The notes under the pieces were generated by a model. It saw nothing but the letters and a program-made list of their open reading frames with translations. It was not told the origin of the DNA and ran no database searches. From assembly GCF_902499335.1 (NCBI RefSeq), contig NZ_CABVQK010000011.1:62001-126000 (forward strand): a stretch of 64,000 nucleotides of DNA, in the 5' to 3' direction. Positions 24,388 to 33,183 of the stretch are shown piece after piece; within the stretch, counting starts at the first letter, position 1; each line of letters opens with the position of its first letter. This stretch comes from Burkholderia lata. Its GTDB lineage: Bacteria; Pseudomonadota; Gammaproteobacteria; Burkholderiales; Burkholderiaceae. Position numbers and translations under genes: made by a program.

Positions 24388-25974
24388 ATGAAGAAGAAAC
24401 TGATCTGCCTGCTGGTGGCCGGCGCGTTGCCGGGCATCGCGCTGGCCGGTTCCACATCCGCCGAGATCAAGGCGCTGCAGGCGCAGGTCGCGGCGCTGCA
24501 GAAACAGATGAAGGCGATGCAGGCGCAGCTCGCCGCGAAGCCGGGCAGCACGGCAGTCGCGACGTCCGGCGCGGGCGCCGGTACGGCCGGCGGCGGCAAG
24601 GCCGTCATCGTGGCCGCCGATCCGGGCTCGCCGGATTACGGCCGTGCGCAGGCCGCGCTGACCAACGACGAGGTCAGCGAAATGAAGCAGCAGATCGCGA
24701 ACCAGCAGCTGAAGGTCGACTCGCTGACGGACGCGGCCAACACGGGCCCGCTCGCCGGCCTGTCGGTAACGGGCTACATCGACCCGACCTACATGTACAA
24801 CCGCGCGGCCGGCACGTCGTCGTTCCTGTTCGCGAACCACGAGAACGCGTACAACTACTTCAACAGCACGTTCGGCGATCTGTACCTCGACATCAAGAAG
24901 ACCTTCGGTGTCGGCCCGATGGCGCCGTCGGCGGAAATCACGCTGATGCCGAACCGCGGCAACGGCATCACGCTGCTGCAGAACTCGCGCGGCTCGATCA
25001 CCGACAACCTGCTGAACACCGCGGTCATCAACGTGCCGATCACCGCCGAAACGACGCTGGTCGCCGGCCTGATCCCGAGCTTCGGCGGCTACGAGGTGCA
25101 GCAGTCGAACCAGATGCTCACGCTCACGCACAACCTGCTGTACGATTTCTCGGATCCGGGCAGCTACGTCGGGATCGGCGCGAACTACACGAAGGGCAAC
25201 TGGGCGTGGAAGTTCTTCCTCGGCAACGAGCAGTACCGCACGTACGGTTCGGTCACGACGACGGGCACCAACGCGCTCGGCGATCCGATCACCACCAGCA
25301 ACAGGGTGCCGACCTTCACCGCGCGCGCGGACTACACGTGGTCGAGCGCACTCGATCTCGGCGGTTCGTTCAACATCGGCCGCCAGACGCTCTCGAGCGC
25401 GATCGATGCGAACGGCGTCGTGCACTACGGCCCGGGCGGGGCGGCACCGAGCGCATACGGTTCGTTCTTCTTCGGCGAGCTCGACGCGACCTACACGCTC
25501 GCCGATATTCAGTACAACGCGGAAGTCGACTACGGCCGTCAGCAGCATGCGGCGTTCAACGGCGGGCTCGCGCAGTGGTACGGCCTGTCGCTGCTCGCGC
25601 ACCGCAAGTTCAACGCGCCGGTGGTCGGCCGCATGGGCGTGACGCTGCGCTACGACCTGCTCGCCAACTCGAAGAACGGCGGCGGCGGTGGCGGCATCGC
25701 GCTAAACGGCAACGGGATGGATCCGAGCAACGGCTTCGGCGTCGACGCGGACTGCCTCGCGATGTCGAAGGCCGGTGGCGGCCTGGGCTTCGAGTGCAAG
25801 GGGGCCGTGCGCCAGGATGTCGCGCTCGACCTGCTGTTCTACCCGACCCAGCAAATCACCGTGAAGGTCGAATACCGCCACGACTGGGCGAACAACAAGG
25901 TGTTCCTGCGCAACGACGGATCGTACGGCAAGTCCAACGACCTGCTCGCGACGCAGTTCATCTATTCGTTCTGA
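24388..25974 (+). CDS. DUF3138 outer-membrane porin-like protein
   Basis: 528 residues. The signal peptide (KKKLICLLVAGALPGIALA, cleavage about residue 20) is followed by a short coiled coil (EIKALQAQVAALQKQMKAM). After a Gly/Ala linker come alternating amphipathic strands of a beta-barrel ending in the aromatic FIYSF, the typical signal for outer-membrane insertion. The family is DUF3138 by recollection. Its place between the potI permease and the puuB oxidases suggests it lets polyamines cross the outer membrane; that is inference. A run of seven G lies about 50 bases upstream of the ATG, and AAGGAGA is the ribosome site. Confidence 0.82.
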   Translation: MKKKLICLLVAGALPGIALAGSTSAEIKALQAQVAALQKQMKAMQAQLAAKPGSTAVATSGAGAGTAGGGKAVIVAADPGSPDYGRAQAALTNDEVSEMKQQIANQQLKVDSLTDAANTGPLAGLSVTGYIDPTYMYNRAAGTSSFLFANHENAYNYFNSTFGDLYLDIKKTFGVGPMAPSAEITLMPNRGNGITLLQNSRGSITDNLLNTAVINVPITAETTLVAGLIPSFGGYEVQQSNQMLTLTHNLLYDFSDPGSYVGIGANYTKGNWAWKFFLGNEQYRTYGSVTTTGTNALGDPITTSNRVPTFTARADYTWSSALDLGGSFNIGRQTLSSAIDANGVVHYGPGGAAPSAYGSFFFGELDATYTLADIQYNAEVDYGRQQHAAFNGGLAQWYGLSLLAHRKFNAPVVGRMGVTLRYDLLANSKNGGGGGGIALNGNGMDPSNGFGVDADCLAMSKAGGGLGFECKGAVRQDVALDLLFYPTQQITVKVEYRHDWANNKVFLRNDGSYGKSNDLLATQFIYSF

Positions 25975-26085
25975 CGCAGCCCGCGCGGGACGCCGTGCCG
26001 CGCGCACGGCGTCCCGCGCCGTTTTTACCGGCCGGATGACGGTGCGCCACACGCCGCCGCCGGCCGCAACGAGGGAGTCGTTTTC

Positions 26086-27390
26086 ATGACGCAGTCTTTC
26101 ACCCGCCGCGCCGATGCGCTCGCGCGCGACTCGTACTACGAAGCGACGGCTGTGCGCCCCGCCGTGGACGATCCCGCGCTCGACGGGACGATCGACGTCG
26201 ACGTCTGCGTGATCGGCGCCGGCTTCGCGGGCCTGTCGACGGCGCTCGACTGCCGCGCACGCGGGCTGTCCGTCGCGGTGATCGACGCGCACCGTCCCGG
26301 CTGGGGCGCGTCGGGCCGCAACGGCGGCCAGGCGATCACCGGCTTCGCGAAGGACGAGGAGATCGAGCGTCAGCTCGGCGCCGACGGCGCGCGCGCCGCG
26401 TGGTCGCTGTCGCTCGACGGCGTCACGCTGATCGCCGAACGTATCGCGCGCTACGGGATCGACTGCGACTTCACGCGCGGCTACCTGACGGTCGCGACGA
26501 AACCCCGCCGCATCGACGACCTCCACGCGTGGATGGATGCCGCGACCCGGCGCTGGGGCCATCCGTCGCTTTCATGGCTGGACACCGGCGAGATCCGCGC
26601 GCGCATCGCGTCGACGCGCTATCTCGCGGGGGTCTACGATCCGCTGTCGGGCCACCTGCATCCGCTCAAGTACTGCCTCGGCCTCGCCGAGGCCGCCCGG
26701 CGCGAGGGTGTCGCGCTGTATGCGCATACGCCCGCGCTCGACGTCGTGCGCGGTGCGCGGCCCGTCGTGCGCACGCCGTCGGGCGACGTGCGCTGCCGGT
26801 TCGTCGTGTCGTGCTGCAACGCGGGCCCCGGCGGCGTGCTGCCGGCCGCGACAGCCGCGCGCATCGCGCCGATCGCGTCGTACATCATCGCGACCGAGCC
26901 GCTCGGCCAGGCGCGCGCCGACGCGCTGATCGCGCAGCGCGAAGCCGTGTGCGACAACAACTTCTTCCTCGATTACTTCCGGCTGTCGGCCGACCACCGG
27001 ATGCTGTTCGGCGGCCGCGCGAATTCGGCCGGCGCGTCGCCCGCCACGCTCGCCGAAACGATCCGGCGGCGCATGGCCGGCGTGTTCCCGCAGCTCGGCG
27101 ACGTGCGCGTCGACCACGCGTGGGGCGGCTTCGTCGACGTCACGCGCAACCGCGCGCCGGATTTCGGCGCACTCGATCCGAACTTCTTCTACGTCCAGGG
27201 TTTCAGCGGTCATGGCGTCGCGCTCACCGGCATCGCCGGGCGCGCGGTCGCCGGCGCGATCGCGGGCGACACGCGCGCATTCGACCTGTTCGCGCGCATG
27301 CGTCACCGGCGCTTCCCCGGCGGCGACGCATGGCGGCAACCCGCGCTCGAACTCGGGATGCTGTACCACCGCGTGCGCGAGCTGTTCTGA
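26086..27390 (+). CDS. puuB: FAD-dependent oxidoreductase, gamma-glutamylputrescine oxidase type (copy 1)
   Basis: 434 residues of the DAO family. The dinucleotide motif CVIGAGFAGLS is at 41-51, RNGGQAITGF shortly after, GHLHPLKYCLGLAEAAR in the middle and a C-terminal FYVQGFSGHGVALTGIAGRAVA. PuuB oxidises gamma-glutamylputrescine to the aldehyde with release of ammonia and hydrogen peroxide. A second gene of the same family follows after 25 bases. Which copy acts on glutamylputrescine cannot be told from sequence. The start is preceded by AGGGAG. Confidence 0.87.
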   Translation: MTQSFTRRADALARDSYYEATAVRPAVDDPALDGTIDVDVCVIGAGFAGLSTALDCRARGLSVAVIDAHRPGWGASGRNGGQAITGFAKDEEIERQLGADGARAAWSLSLDGVTLIAERIARYGIDCDFTRGYLTVATKPRRIDDLHAWMDAATRRWGHPSLSWLDTGEIRARIASTRYLAGVYDPLSGHLHPLKYCLGLAEAARREGVALYAHTPALDVVRGARPVVRTPSGDVRCRFVVSCCNAGPGGVLPAATAARIAPIASYIIATEPLGQARADALIAQREAVCDNNFFLDYFRLSADHRMLFGGRANSAGASPATLAETIRRRMAGVFPQLGDVRVDHAWGGFVDVTRNRAPDFGALDPNFFYVQGFSGHGVALTGIAGRAVAGAIAGDTRAFDLFARMRHRRFPGGDAWRQPALELGMLYHRVRELF

Positions 27391-27415
27391 GCCCAACTTC
27401 ACCGTTCTCCTGATC

Positions 27416-28717
27416 ATGCAGACATTCGCCAACCAGCCGCACGTCGCGTCCTACTACGCGGCGACTGCCAACGATACGACCCGCCACGCGCCGCTCGCCG
27501 GCACGATCGATGCCGACGTGTGCGTGATCGGCGCGGGCCTCACGGGCCTGTCCGCCGCGCTCAACCTCGCCGAGCGCGGCCATTCGGTGACCGTGCTCGA
27601 GGCGTCGCGGGTCGGATGGGCGGCAAGCGGCCGCAACGGCGGCCAGCTGATCGGCGGGTTCGCGTGCGACATCGACACGTTCGGGCAATTCATGCCGGAA
27701 GGCGACGTGAAGCGCATCTGGGACATGGGGCTCGAAACGCTGGCGCTCGTGAAATCGCGGATCGCGCAGCACGACATCGACTGCGCGCTGGTGCCCGGCT
27801 ACCTGACCGCCGCGAACACCGAGCGCGACGCCGACGCGCTGAAACGCTGGCGCGACGAAGCCGCGAAGCGCTTCGGCTACGACCGCTTCCACTTCGTCGA
27901 AGACGACGAACTCGGCGACTACGTGCAGTCCGAGCGCTATTGCGGCGGCCTGTACGACCCGGACAGCGGCCACCTCCATCCGCTCAACTACACGCTCGGC
28001 CTCGCCCGCGCGGCGACCGATGCGGGCGTGCGGATCCACGAGGACAGCTGCGTGACACGCGTGCGCGACGTCGCGGGCGGCCATGTCGTCGAGACGAGCG
28101 GCGGCAACGTGCGCGCGCGCTTCGTCGTGCTCGCATGCAACACCTTCGTCGGCACGCTCGCGCCCGCACTGTCGAAGAAGATCATGCCGGTCGGCACCTA
28201 CGTGATCGCGACCGAGCCGCTCGGCGACGCGCGCGCCGCCGCGCTGATGCCCGCGCGCGCGGCGATCTGCGACAGCCGCTTCGTGCTCGACTATTTCCGG
28301 CCGGCACCCGACACGCGGCTCGTGTGGGGCGGCAAGGTCAGCTATTCGACACGGGAGCCGCGCGATCTCGCGGCGGCGATGCGCGCGGACATGCTGAAGA
28401 CGTTCCCGCAGCTCGCGGACGTGAAGGTCGACTACGCCTGGGGCGGCTTCGTCGACATCACGATGAATCGCGCACCGCACTTCGGCCGCATCGCGCCGAC
28501 GATGTACTTCGCGCAGGGGTTCTCGGGGCACGGCGTGAACACGACCGCGCTCGCGGGCAAGCTGATCGCCGAAGCGATCAACGGACAGGCGAGCCGCTTC
28601 GACCTGTTCGACAAGATCCGCCATCGCGACTTCCCGGGCGGCGAGGCATTGCGCACGCCGGCGCTGGTGCTCGCGATGAGCTGGTACCGGCTGCTCGACG
28701 CATTCGGCGTGCATTGA
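27416..28717 (+). CDS. puuB: FAD-dependent oxidoreductase, gamma-glutamylputrescine oxidase type (copy 2)
   Basis: 433 residues, clearly homologous to the preceding gene. GAGLTGLSAAL spans about 39-49, followed by RNGGQLIGGFACDIDTF, GHLHPLNYTLGLARAATD and YFAQGFSGHGVNTTALAGKLIAE. Its N-terminus (ANQPHVASYYAATAND) matches the usual PuuB start better than copy 1 does, so it is the more likely orthologue of E. coli PuuB. It is the last gene of the locus and is followed by an intrinsic terminator. Confidence 0.88.
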   Translation: MQTFANQPHVASYYAATANDTTRHAPLAGTIDADVCVIGAGLTGLSAALNLAERGHSVTVLEASRVGWAASGRNGGQLIGGFACDIDTFGQFMPEGDVKRIWDMGLETLALVKSRIAQHDIDCALVPGYLTAANTERDADALKRWRDEAAKRFGYDRFHFVEDDELGDYVQSERYCGGLYDPDSGHLHPLNYTLGLARAATDAGVRIHEDSCVTRVRDVAGGHVVETSGGNVRARFVVLACNTFVGTLAPALSKKIMPVGTYVIATEPLGDARAAALMPARAAICDSRFVLDYFRPAPDTRLVWGGKVSYSTREPRDLAAAMRADMLKTFPQLADVKVDYAWGGFVDITMNRAPHFGRIAPTMYFAQGFSGHGVNTTALAGKLIAEAINGQASRFDLFDKIRHRDFPGGEALRTPALVLAMSWYRLLDAFGVH

Positions 28718-28758
28718 GCGGCGGCGTACGCGCCGCTTTTCCGGCCCGCCACCCACGC

Positions 28759-28789
28759 AAAAGGCCGCGCATCCGCGCGGCCTTTTTTT
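28759..28789 (+). terminator. intrinsic terminator of the puu locus
   Basis: AAAAGGCCGCGC (28759-28770) pairs with GCGCGGCCTTTT (28775-28786) around ATCC, followed by further T residues to 28789. The A-run on the other side means it may also serve the convergent minus-strand lipoprotein genes. Confidence 0.92.
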
Positions 28790-28829
28790 GCTTCAACGGC
28801 GCGCAGCGGCGTCCGTCAAGCGTTGCCCG

Positions 28830-29495
28830 TCAGTCGGTGCCGTACTTCGGCGAGTGCGGGCCGTACAGCAGGCCGGTCGGCGGCCCTGCCGTCAGCAGCC
28901 GCCCGCTCGTGAACGCGGCGACGTCGTGGCTCTGGTCCATCAGCGTGTTCGCGATCTGCTTGACCGCCGCCACCACGAGCATGCCGATCAGGCCGCCGCC
29001 GCCGCTGTTGCCGCCTTCGTCGCTCGCGGCGCTGGCGTGGCCCTGCCACAGCACGTCGCCGGTGCGCAGGTCGACGAGCTTGGTCGACGCGGACACGACC
29101 GTCGCGCTCGCGATGATCCGGTACACGGTGCCGTACTGCGACACCTTCGTGTACAGCGCGGCGTCCGCGCCGAAGATCTCGCGCAGCTTCGCGGGCGGCG
29201 TCTCCTGGATCTCGGCTGCATTGGTCAGGCCGTTCTGCTTGAAGGTTTCGTCCATCACCGCGACCGGCACCACGTAATAGCCGGACTCGGCGAGCGGCAG
29301 CGTCATCTGCGACAGCATCCCGTAGGTCGCGCCGACCTCGGAGGTTTCGTTGACCGGCGGCAGCACGAGGATCGAGCGCGGCTGGCTCTTCTTGAATGCC
29401 GTGTAGTCGGGGCGTTTCACCGGCTGCGCGCACGCGCTCAGCAGCGCGACGAGCGACAGCACGGACATCAGCTTGAATGAGAGAGACTTGAACAT
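28830..29495 (-). CDS. GNA1162/DUF799-family lipoprotein
   Basis: 221 residues. The N-terminus (SLSFKLMSVLSLVALLSACAQ) is a lipoprotein signal with lipobox LSAC, lipidation at about Cys22. The rest matches the GNA1162 (DUF799) family: RSILVLPPVNETSEVGATYGM, LAESGYYVVPVAVMDETFKQNG and the C-terminal GPPTGLLYGPHSPKYG. The family resembles the beta-alpha folds of secretion-associated lipoproteins. It is the third gene of a csgG-like / DUF4810 / GNA1162 set with ten bases between it and the preceding gene. Start ATG 29495 is chosen for the signal peptide. Confidence 0.85.
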   Translation of the reverse strand: MFKSLSFKLMSVLSLVALLSACAQPVKRPDYTAFKKSQPRSILVLPPVNETSEVGATYGMLSQMTLPLAESGYYVVPVAVMDETFKQNGLTNAAEIQETPPAKLREIFGADAALYTKVSQYGTVYRIIASATVVSASTKLVDLRTGDVLWQGHASAASDEGGNSGGGGLIGMLVVAAVKQIANTLMDQSHDVAAFTSGRLLTAGPPTGLLYGPHSPKYGTD

Positions 29496-29505
29496 GGCGG
29501 GCGCG

Positions 29506-29949
29506 TCACTGTTTGGCGGTGGTCGGATCGGCATTTTTCTGGCCGGCGATCGTCTGGCCGGCACCCTTCTGCACGGCGGCCTTCGGATCCGCCGCTTTCG
29601 GCGCGCCGGTTTTCTTCTTCAGCAGGAAATCCATGTAGGTCGAGGATTCCGGGAACAGCTGCTTCTCGGCCTGCAGTTCCTGTTCAGCCTGCTGTTCGCT
29701 GCCGACGCTCGCGTACAGCATCCCCAGATGCGCATGGAATCCCGGCGGCGGCGTATGGCCCTTCCCGCGGATCTCCTGCAGCGCCTTTTCGAGCGCGTCG
29801 ATCTGCTCCTGCGGCGACTTCTGCCCCTTGAAGTACTCGTACACCTGCGGCTGATAGCCGGTCCACTGATACAGCGGCGGCGTCGAGCTCGCGCAGCCCG
29901 CGAGCAGCAATGCGGCGGCCGTCGCCGGCAGCCAGTTACCCCGTTTCAT
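29506..29949 (-). CDS. DUF4810 domain lipoprotein
   Basis: 147 residues, lipobox LLAGC with lipidation at about Cys19. The middle (PLYQWTGYQPQVYEYFKG, then QEQIDALEKALQEIRGKGHTPPPGFHAHLGMLYAS) is the DUF4810 signature, a short helical repeat region resembling TPR helices. The last 40 residues are Ala/Lys/Gln-rich and probably disordered. It lies between the CsgG-like and GNA1162 genes, the arrangement I recall from Neisseria and many proteobacteria, which suggests one complex. Confidence 0.83.
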   Translation of the reverse strand: MKRGNWLPATAAALLLAGCASSTPPLYQWTGYQPQVYEYFKGQKSPQEQIDALEKALQEIRGKGHTPPPGFHAHLGMLYASVGSEQQAEQELQAEKQLFPESSTYMDFLLKKKTGAPKAADPKAAVQKGAGQTIAGQKNADPTTAKQ

Positions 29950-30016
29950 GGTCTCTTCTCTTTTGATGTCATGGTGATTCGATCGCCTGCGGCGCCGGCC
30001 CCGGCGCGCGCGGCGT

Positions 30017-30694
30017 TTACGGCGCGGTCTTCAGTGCGCCGGCGTCAACCTGCTCGGTGAGATGGTTCACGGCTTCCTGGATCGCGAGATCGAGCACCTT
30101 GCCGTTCAGCGTCGAGTCGTAGCCGGCGGTGCCGCCGAAGCCGATCACTTCGCGGTTCGACAGGCTGAACTCGCCCGCGCCCTGGCTCGATGCGACGACT
30201 TCCGACGTCGTCGTGTCGACGATGTTCAGGTTGACCTTCGCGTACGCGACCTGCGTCTTGCCACGGCCGAGAATGCCGAACAGTTGGTGATCGCCGACGT
30301 CCTTGCGGCCGAACTCGGTCACGTCGCCCGTGACCACGTAGTTCGCGCCCTTCACGGCCTGCGCCTTCTTCATGAAGCCCGCTTCCTGCTTGATCTCGTC
30401 GAGGTTCTCGCGATCGAGCACGTTGAAGCGGCGGCTCTGTTGAAGGCGCGTGACGAGGATCGTCTTCGCCTGCCCGCCGAGGCGGTCGATGCCGTCCGAG
30501 AAGATGCCGCGCATGTAGCTCGAGCGGTTGTCGAACTTGCCGACCGCGATCGCGACGGGCTTGCCCGCATACGGCTTCTGCGCGCTGCTGACGGCCGGCA
30601 CGTCAAGCGTGCGCGACGATTCGGTCGCGCAGCCGGACAGCGCTGCGACGACCGCAGCCGCCATGAGGACGGTACGTCGTGTCTGAATGTTCAC
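30017..30694 (-). CDS. CsgG/HfaB-family outer-membrane lipoprotein
   Basis: 225 residues starting at GTG 30694, with GGAG seven bases upstream; the GTG start gives a correct lipoprotein signal with lipobox LSGC (Cys22). The core reads VAIAVGKFDNRSSY, LQQSRRFNVLDRENLDEI and GANYVVTGDVTEFG, the CsgG pattern, and TGAGEF-like strands follow. CsgG forms the curli secretion pore, but no curlin, CsgE or CsgF is near. With DUF4810 and GNA1162 downstream this is the first gene of an envelope lipoprotein operon of unknown function. Confidence 0.86.
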   Translation of the reverse strand: MNIQTRRTVLMAAAVVAALSGCATESSRTLDVPAVSSAQKPYAGKPVAIAVGKFDNRSSYMRGIFSDGIDRLGGQAKTILVTRLQQSRRFNVLDRENLDEIKQEAGFMKKAQAVKGANYVVTGDVTEFGRKDVGDHQLFGILGRGKTQVAYAKVNLNIVDTTTSEVVASSQGAGEFSLSNREVIGFGGTAGYDSTLNGKVLDLAIQEAVNHLTEQVDAGALKTAP

Positions 30695-31355
30695 TGCTGG
30701 TCTCCTTGCATGGAAAGATGGCCCGGTGCGGGCACGCCGGCTCGCGGACGAACCGGCAGTCGAATCGGCTACGGTACGAACATGCGTGCAAGCATCGGTG
30801 CGATGCACGCGTACGCATTCATCGCCAGGCAGGCGATCGCGGTAGGTAATGGGCGGGTGCGTGCAACGGACGTGTTGCAACACGAAGTCGATGCGGATGG
30901 GCAACGCGATACGCGACGGGCTCGCGTGCGTGCGTTACTTGTTGATTCTGGTAACTGCGCTGTTGATCGCGCATGATCGGCCCCGAATATGATTTTTCGC
31001 GATCATATCAAGCCTGTTTATCGAGACGAGGTGTCTTGATAAAAATTGACGATTTTCTTGCTGATGTGAACGGCGCCGTCGAATCCGCCCCAAACCCTTG
31101 CCGGGCAATGATTCTCCAGCATCTGAACCGAGCACCTTGATTATCTTTTTTTGCGGCGGCGCATCGATCGCTGGCCCGACAATATTGAGATATATCGCTT
31201 TCGGCATCTCCCCGCATTGCCAATATATTGAAAACAATCATCGGAAATAATCGGGCTTTGCTACGCCGACAAATCGCTCGTCGGCCCATTCCCGATCCGG
31301 CAATCCGGCGCACATTCGACGCACGCGCGCGCAGGCACGCGCGTGCCAGCTCCCG
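30695..31355. other. gene-free region with an AT-rich centre
   Basis: 661 bases between the csgG-like start and the glutathione reductase stop. From about 30950 to 31290 it is distinctly AT-richer than anything else nearby, with CAATATATTG, a T7 run near 31145 and several ATTG/CAAT pairs. Overlapping short open frames on the minus strand there (about 100 codons) have no good start or recognisable product. A 14-base palindrome GGCACGCGCGTGCC (31334-31347) lies just after the gorA stop. The part near 30700-30800 should hold the promoter of the lipoprotein operon. Confidence 0.6.
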
Positions 31356-32714
31356 CTAGTCGGCCACCTTCTGCCGCATCGTCACGAACTCCTCGGCAGC
31401 AGTCGGATGGATGCCGATCGTGTCGTCGAACTGCGCCTTCGTCGCACCCGCGCGAATCGCGATCGCGATGCCCTGGATGATCTCGCCCGCATCGCGGCCG
31501 ACCATGTGCGCGCCGACCACGCGCTGGCTGTCGCGCGCGACGACCAGCTTCATCAGCGTACGCTCGTCGCGGCCCGACAGCGTATGACGCAGCGCCTTGA
31601 ACGACGTGCGGTAGATGTCGACGTCACCGTCGTACAGGTCGCGCGCGGTCGACTCGGTGAGGCCGACCGTCGCGACTTCGGGCTGGCTGAACACCGCCGA
31701 CGGCACCCATTCGTGATCGGCCGCGACGCGCGATCCGCCAAACAGCGTGCGGGCGAGCAGCCCGCCGTCGCGCGTCGCCACCGGCGTGAGCTGCGGCCGC
31801 GACGTGACGTCGCCGATCGCATGGATCGACGGCACCGACGTCGCCGAATACGCATCGACGGCGATCGCGCCGCGCGCGTCGAGCATCACGCCGGCCTGTT
31901 CGAGCCCGAGCCCGTCGACGTTCGGCACGCGGCCGGTCGCATAAAGCACTTCGTCGTACGGCCCGTGCCGCGCATCGCCGACGCGCACGGTCAACGTGCC
32001 GTCGTCCGCGCGCTCGATCGACTCGACCACCGAGCGCGCGTGGATCGCGACACCCTGCTTCGTCATCTCGTCGGTCAGGAACTGACGCACGTCGTCGTCG
32101 AAGCCGCGCAGGATCTTCTCGCCGCGATAGAACAGGTCGACGTGGCTGCCGAAGCCGTTGAAGATGCCTGCGAACTCGACCGCGATATAGCCGCCGCCGA
32201 CCACCGCGATGCGTTTGGGCAGCGCGGCAAGCGACAGCGCCTCGCGCGACGAGATCGCATGCTCGATGCCGGGCCGCGCCGGCAGCGACGGGCGCGAGCC
32301 GGTCGCGATCGCGATGTGGCGTGCGCGGATCGTGCGATCGCCGATCGCGACCGTGTGCGCATCGACGAACGTCGCGCGCCCCGCGTGCATCTCGACGCCC
32401 GATTGCCGCAGCAGGTTGATGTAGATGTCACTCAGCCGGTTGATCTCGCGATCCTTCGCGGCGATCAGCGCGGGCCAGTCGAGCGTGCCGGCGCCGAAGG
32501 TCCAGCCGAAACCCTTCGCGTCCTCAGCTTCGTGCGGGTAGTGCGATGCGTAGACGAGCAGCTTCTTCGGAATGCAGCCGCGCAGCACGCAGGTGCCGCC
32601 GATCTGCTCTTCTTCCGCTATGCCGACACGCGCGCCGTATGACGCGGACATGCGCGCGAGCCGCACGCCGCCCGAGCCGGCCCCGATGACGAACAGGTCG
32701 TAGTCGAAATCCAT
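31356..32714 (-). CDS. gorA: glutathione-disulfide reductase
   Basis: 452 residues, full length. FAD site GAGSGGVRLA at 11-20, redox-active pair Cys42 and Cys47 in GGTCVLRGCIPKK, NADP site VVGGGYIAVEFAG near 175, and the C-terminal IGIHPTAAEE that supplies His436 and Glu441 to the partner active site. The second dinucleotide loop carries Arg-rich residues fitting NADPH. It regenerates reduced glutathione in the cytoplasm. It is probably transcribed alone; a terminator of the upstream gene lies between them. Confidence 0.93.
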   Translation of the reverse strand: MDFDYDLFVIGAGSGGVRLARMSASYGARVGIAEEEQIGGTCVLRGCIPKKLLVYASHYPHEAEDAKGFGWTFGAGTLDWPALIAAKDREINRLSDIYINLLRQSGVEMHAGRATFVDAHTVAIGDRTIRARHIAIATGSRPSLPARPGIEHAISSREALSLAALPKRIAVVGGGYIAVEFAGIFNGFGSHVDLFYRGEKILRGFDDDVRQFLTDEMTKQGVAIHARSVVESIERADDGTLTVRVGDARHGPYDEVLYATGRVPNVDGLGLEQAGVMLDARGAIAVDAYSATSVPSIHAIGDVTSRPQLTPVATRDGGLLARTLFGGSRVAADHEWVPSAVFSQPEVATVGLTESTARDLYDGDVDIYRTSFKALRHTLSGRDERTLMKLVVARDSQRVVGAHMVGRDAGEIIQGIAIAIRAGATKAQFDDTIGIHPTAAEEFVTMRQKVAD

Positions 32715-32802
32715 CGCATTCCCTCATCGCAGTTCGGATGAAGGCACGATAGCAAGATTCCGGAATTCTTGCGGCGCACGGTGCAGCCATGCGCGCGCCC
32801 AA

Positions 32803-32834
32803 TAAAAAACGGCGAGAGACATTGCCTCTCGCCG
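32803..32834 (-). terminator. intrinsic terminator of the small helical protein gene
   Basis: On the minus strand CGGCGAGAG and CTCTCGCCG form a 9-bp stem with a short loop, followed by TTTTTTATT. It lies 125 bases after the stop of the 74-residue gene and before gorA. Confidence 0.85.
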
Positions 32835-32958
32835 GTCAAACCGGCTACCGGGTGTGCCATGCGTCACCGATCGACCGCATGCCCGACCTGCCGGCTGCGC
32901 GGCACCGGTCCGCCCGGGCGCGCGAAGGGCGCGCCCACGGCCGGACCAGCCGCCATGC

Positions 32959-33183
32959 TCATGCCTGCGACGTGTCGCTGCCGTCCGTCGCCTGCGTGTC
33001 GTCTGCCTGCTGCGGCTGCTCTTCCTTCTTCTCGAGCAAGCCTTCGATCGCCTCCGCACCCTTGAAGCCGGCGACGGCGGCGGCCGCCTTGGTCAGCAGG
33101 CCCGCATCCGGATCCAGCTTTTCCGCGCCTTCGACAGCTGCGACTGCGCCAGCGATTTCACCCACGGTGTTCAGGATACCCAT
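32959..33183 (-). CDS. small Ala/Glu-rich helical hypothetical protein
   Basis: 74 residues. Mostly amphipathic helix (GEIAGAVAAVEGAEKLD, LLTKAAAAVAGFKGAEAIEGLL) with an acidic, Gln-rich disordered tail. No signal peptide. Of two ATGs six bases apart I chose the downstream one (33183): it has AAGGGG at a proper six-base spacing, whereas the first ATG directly abuts that site. It has its own intrinsic terminator, which supports a real gene. No function recognised. Confidence 0.7.
   Translation of the reverse strand: MGILNTVGEIAGAVAAVEGAEKLDPDAGLLTKAAAAVAGFKGAEAIEGLLEKKEEQPQQADDTQATDGSDTSQA

Noticed and set aside
30935-31313. Overlapping 100-codon open frames on the minus strand in the AT-rich region
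   Set aside because: No ribosome site, two competing frames over the same bases, no recognisable protein; more likely non-coding.
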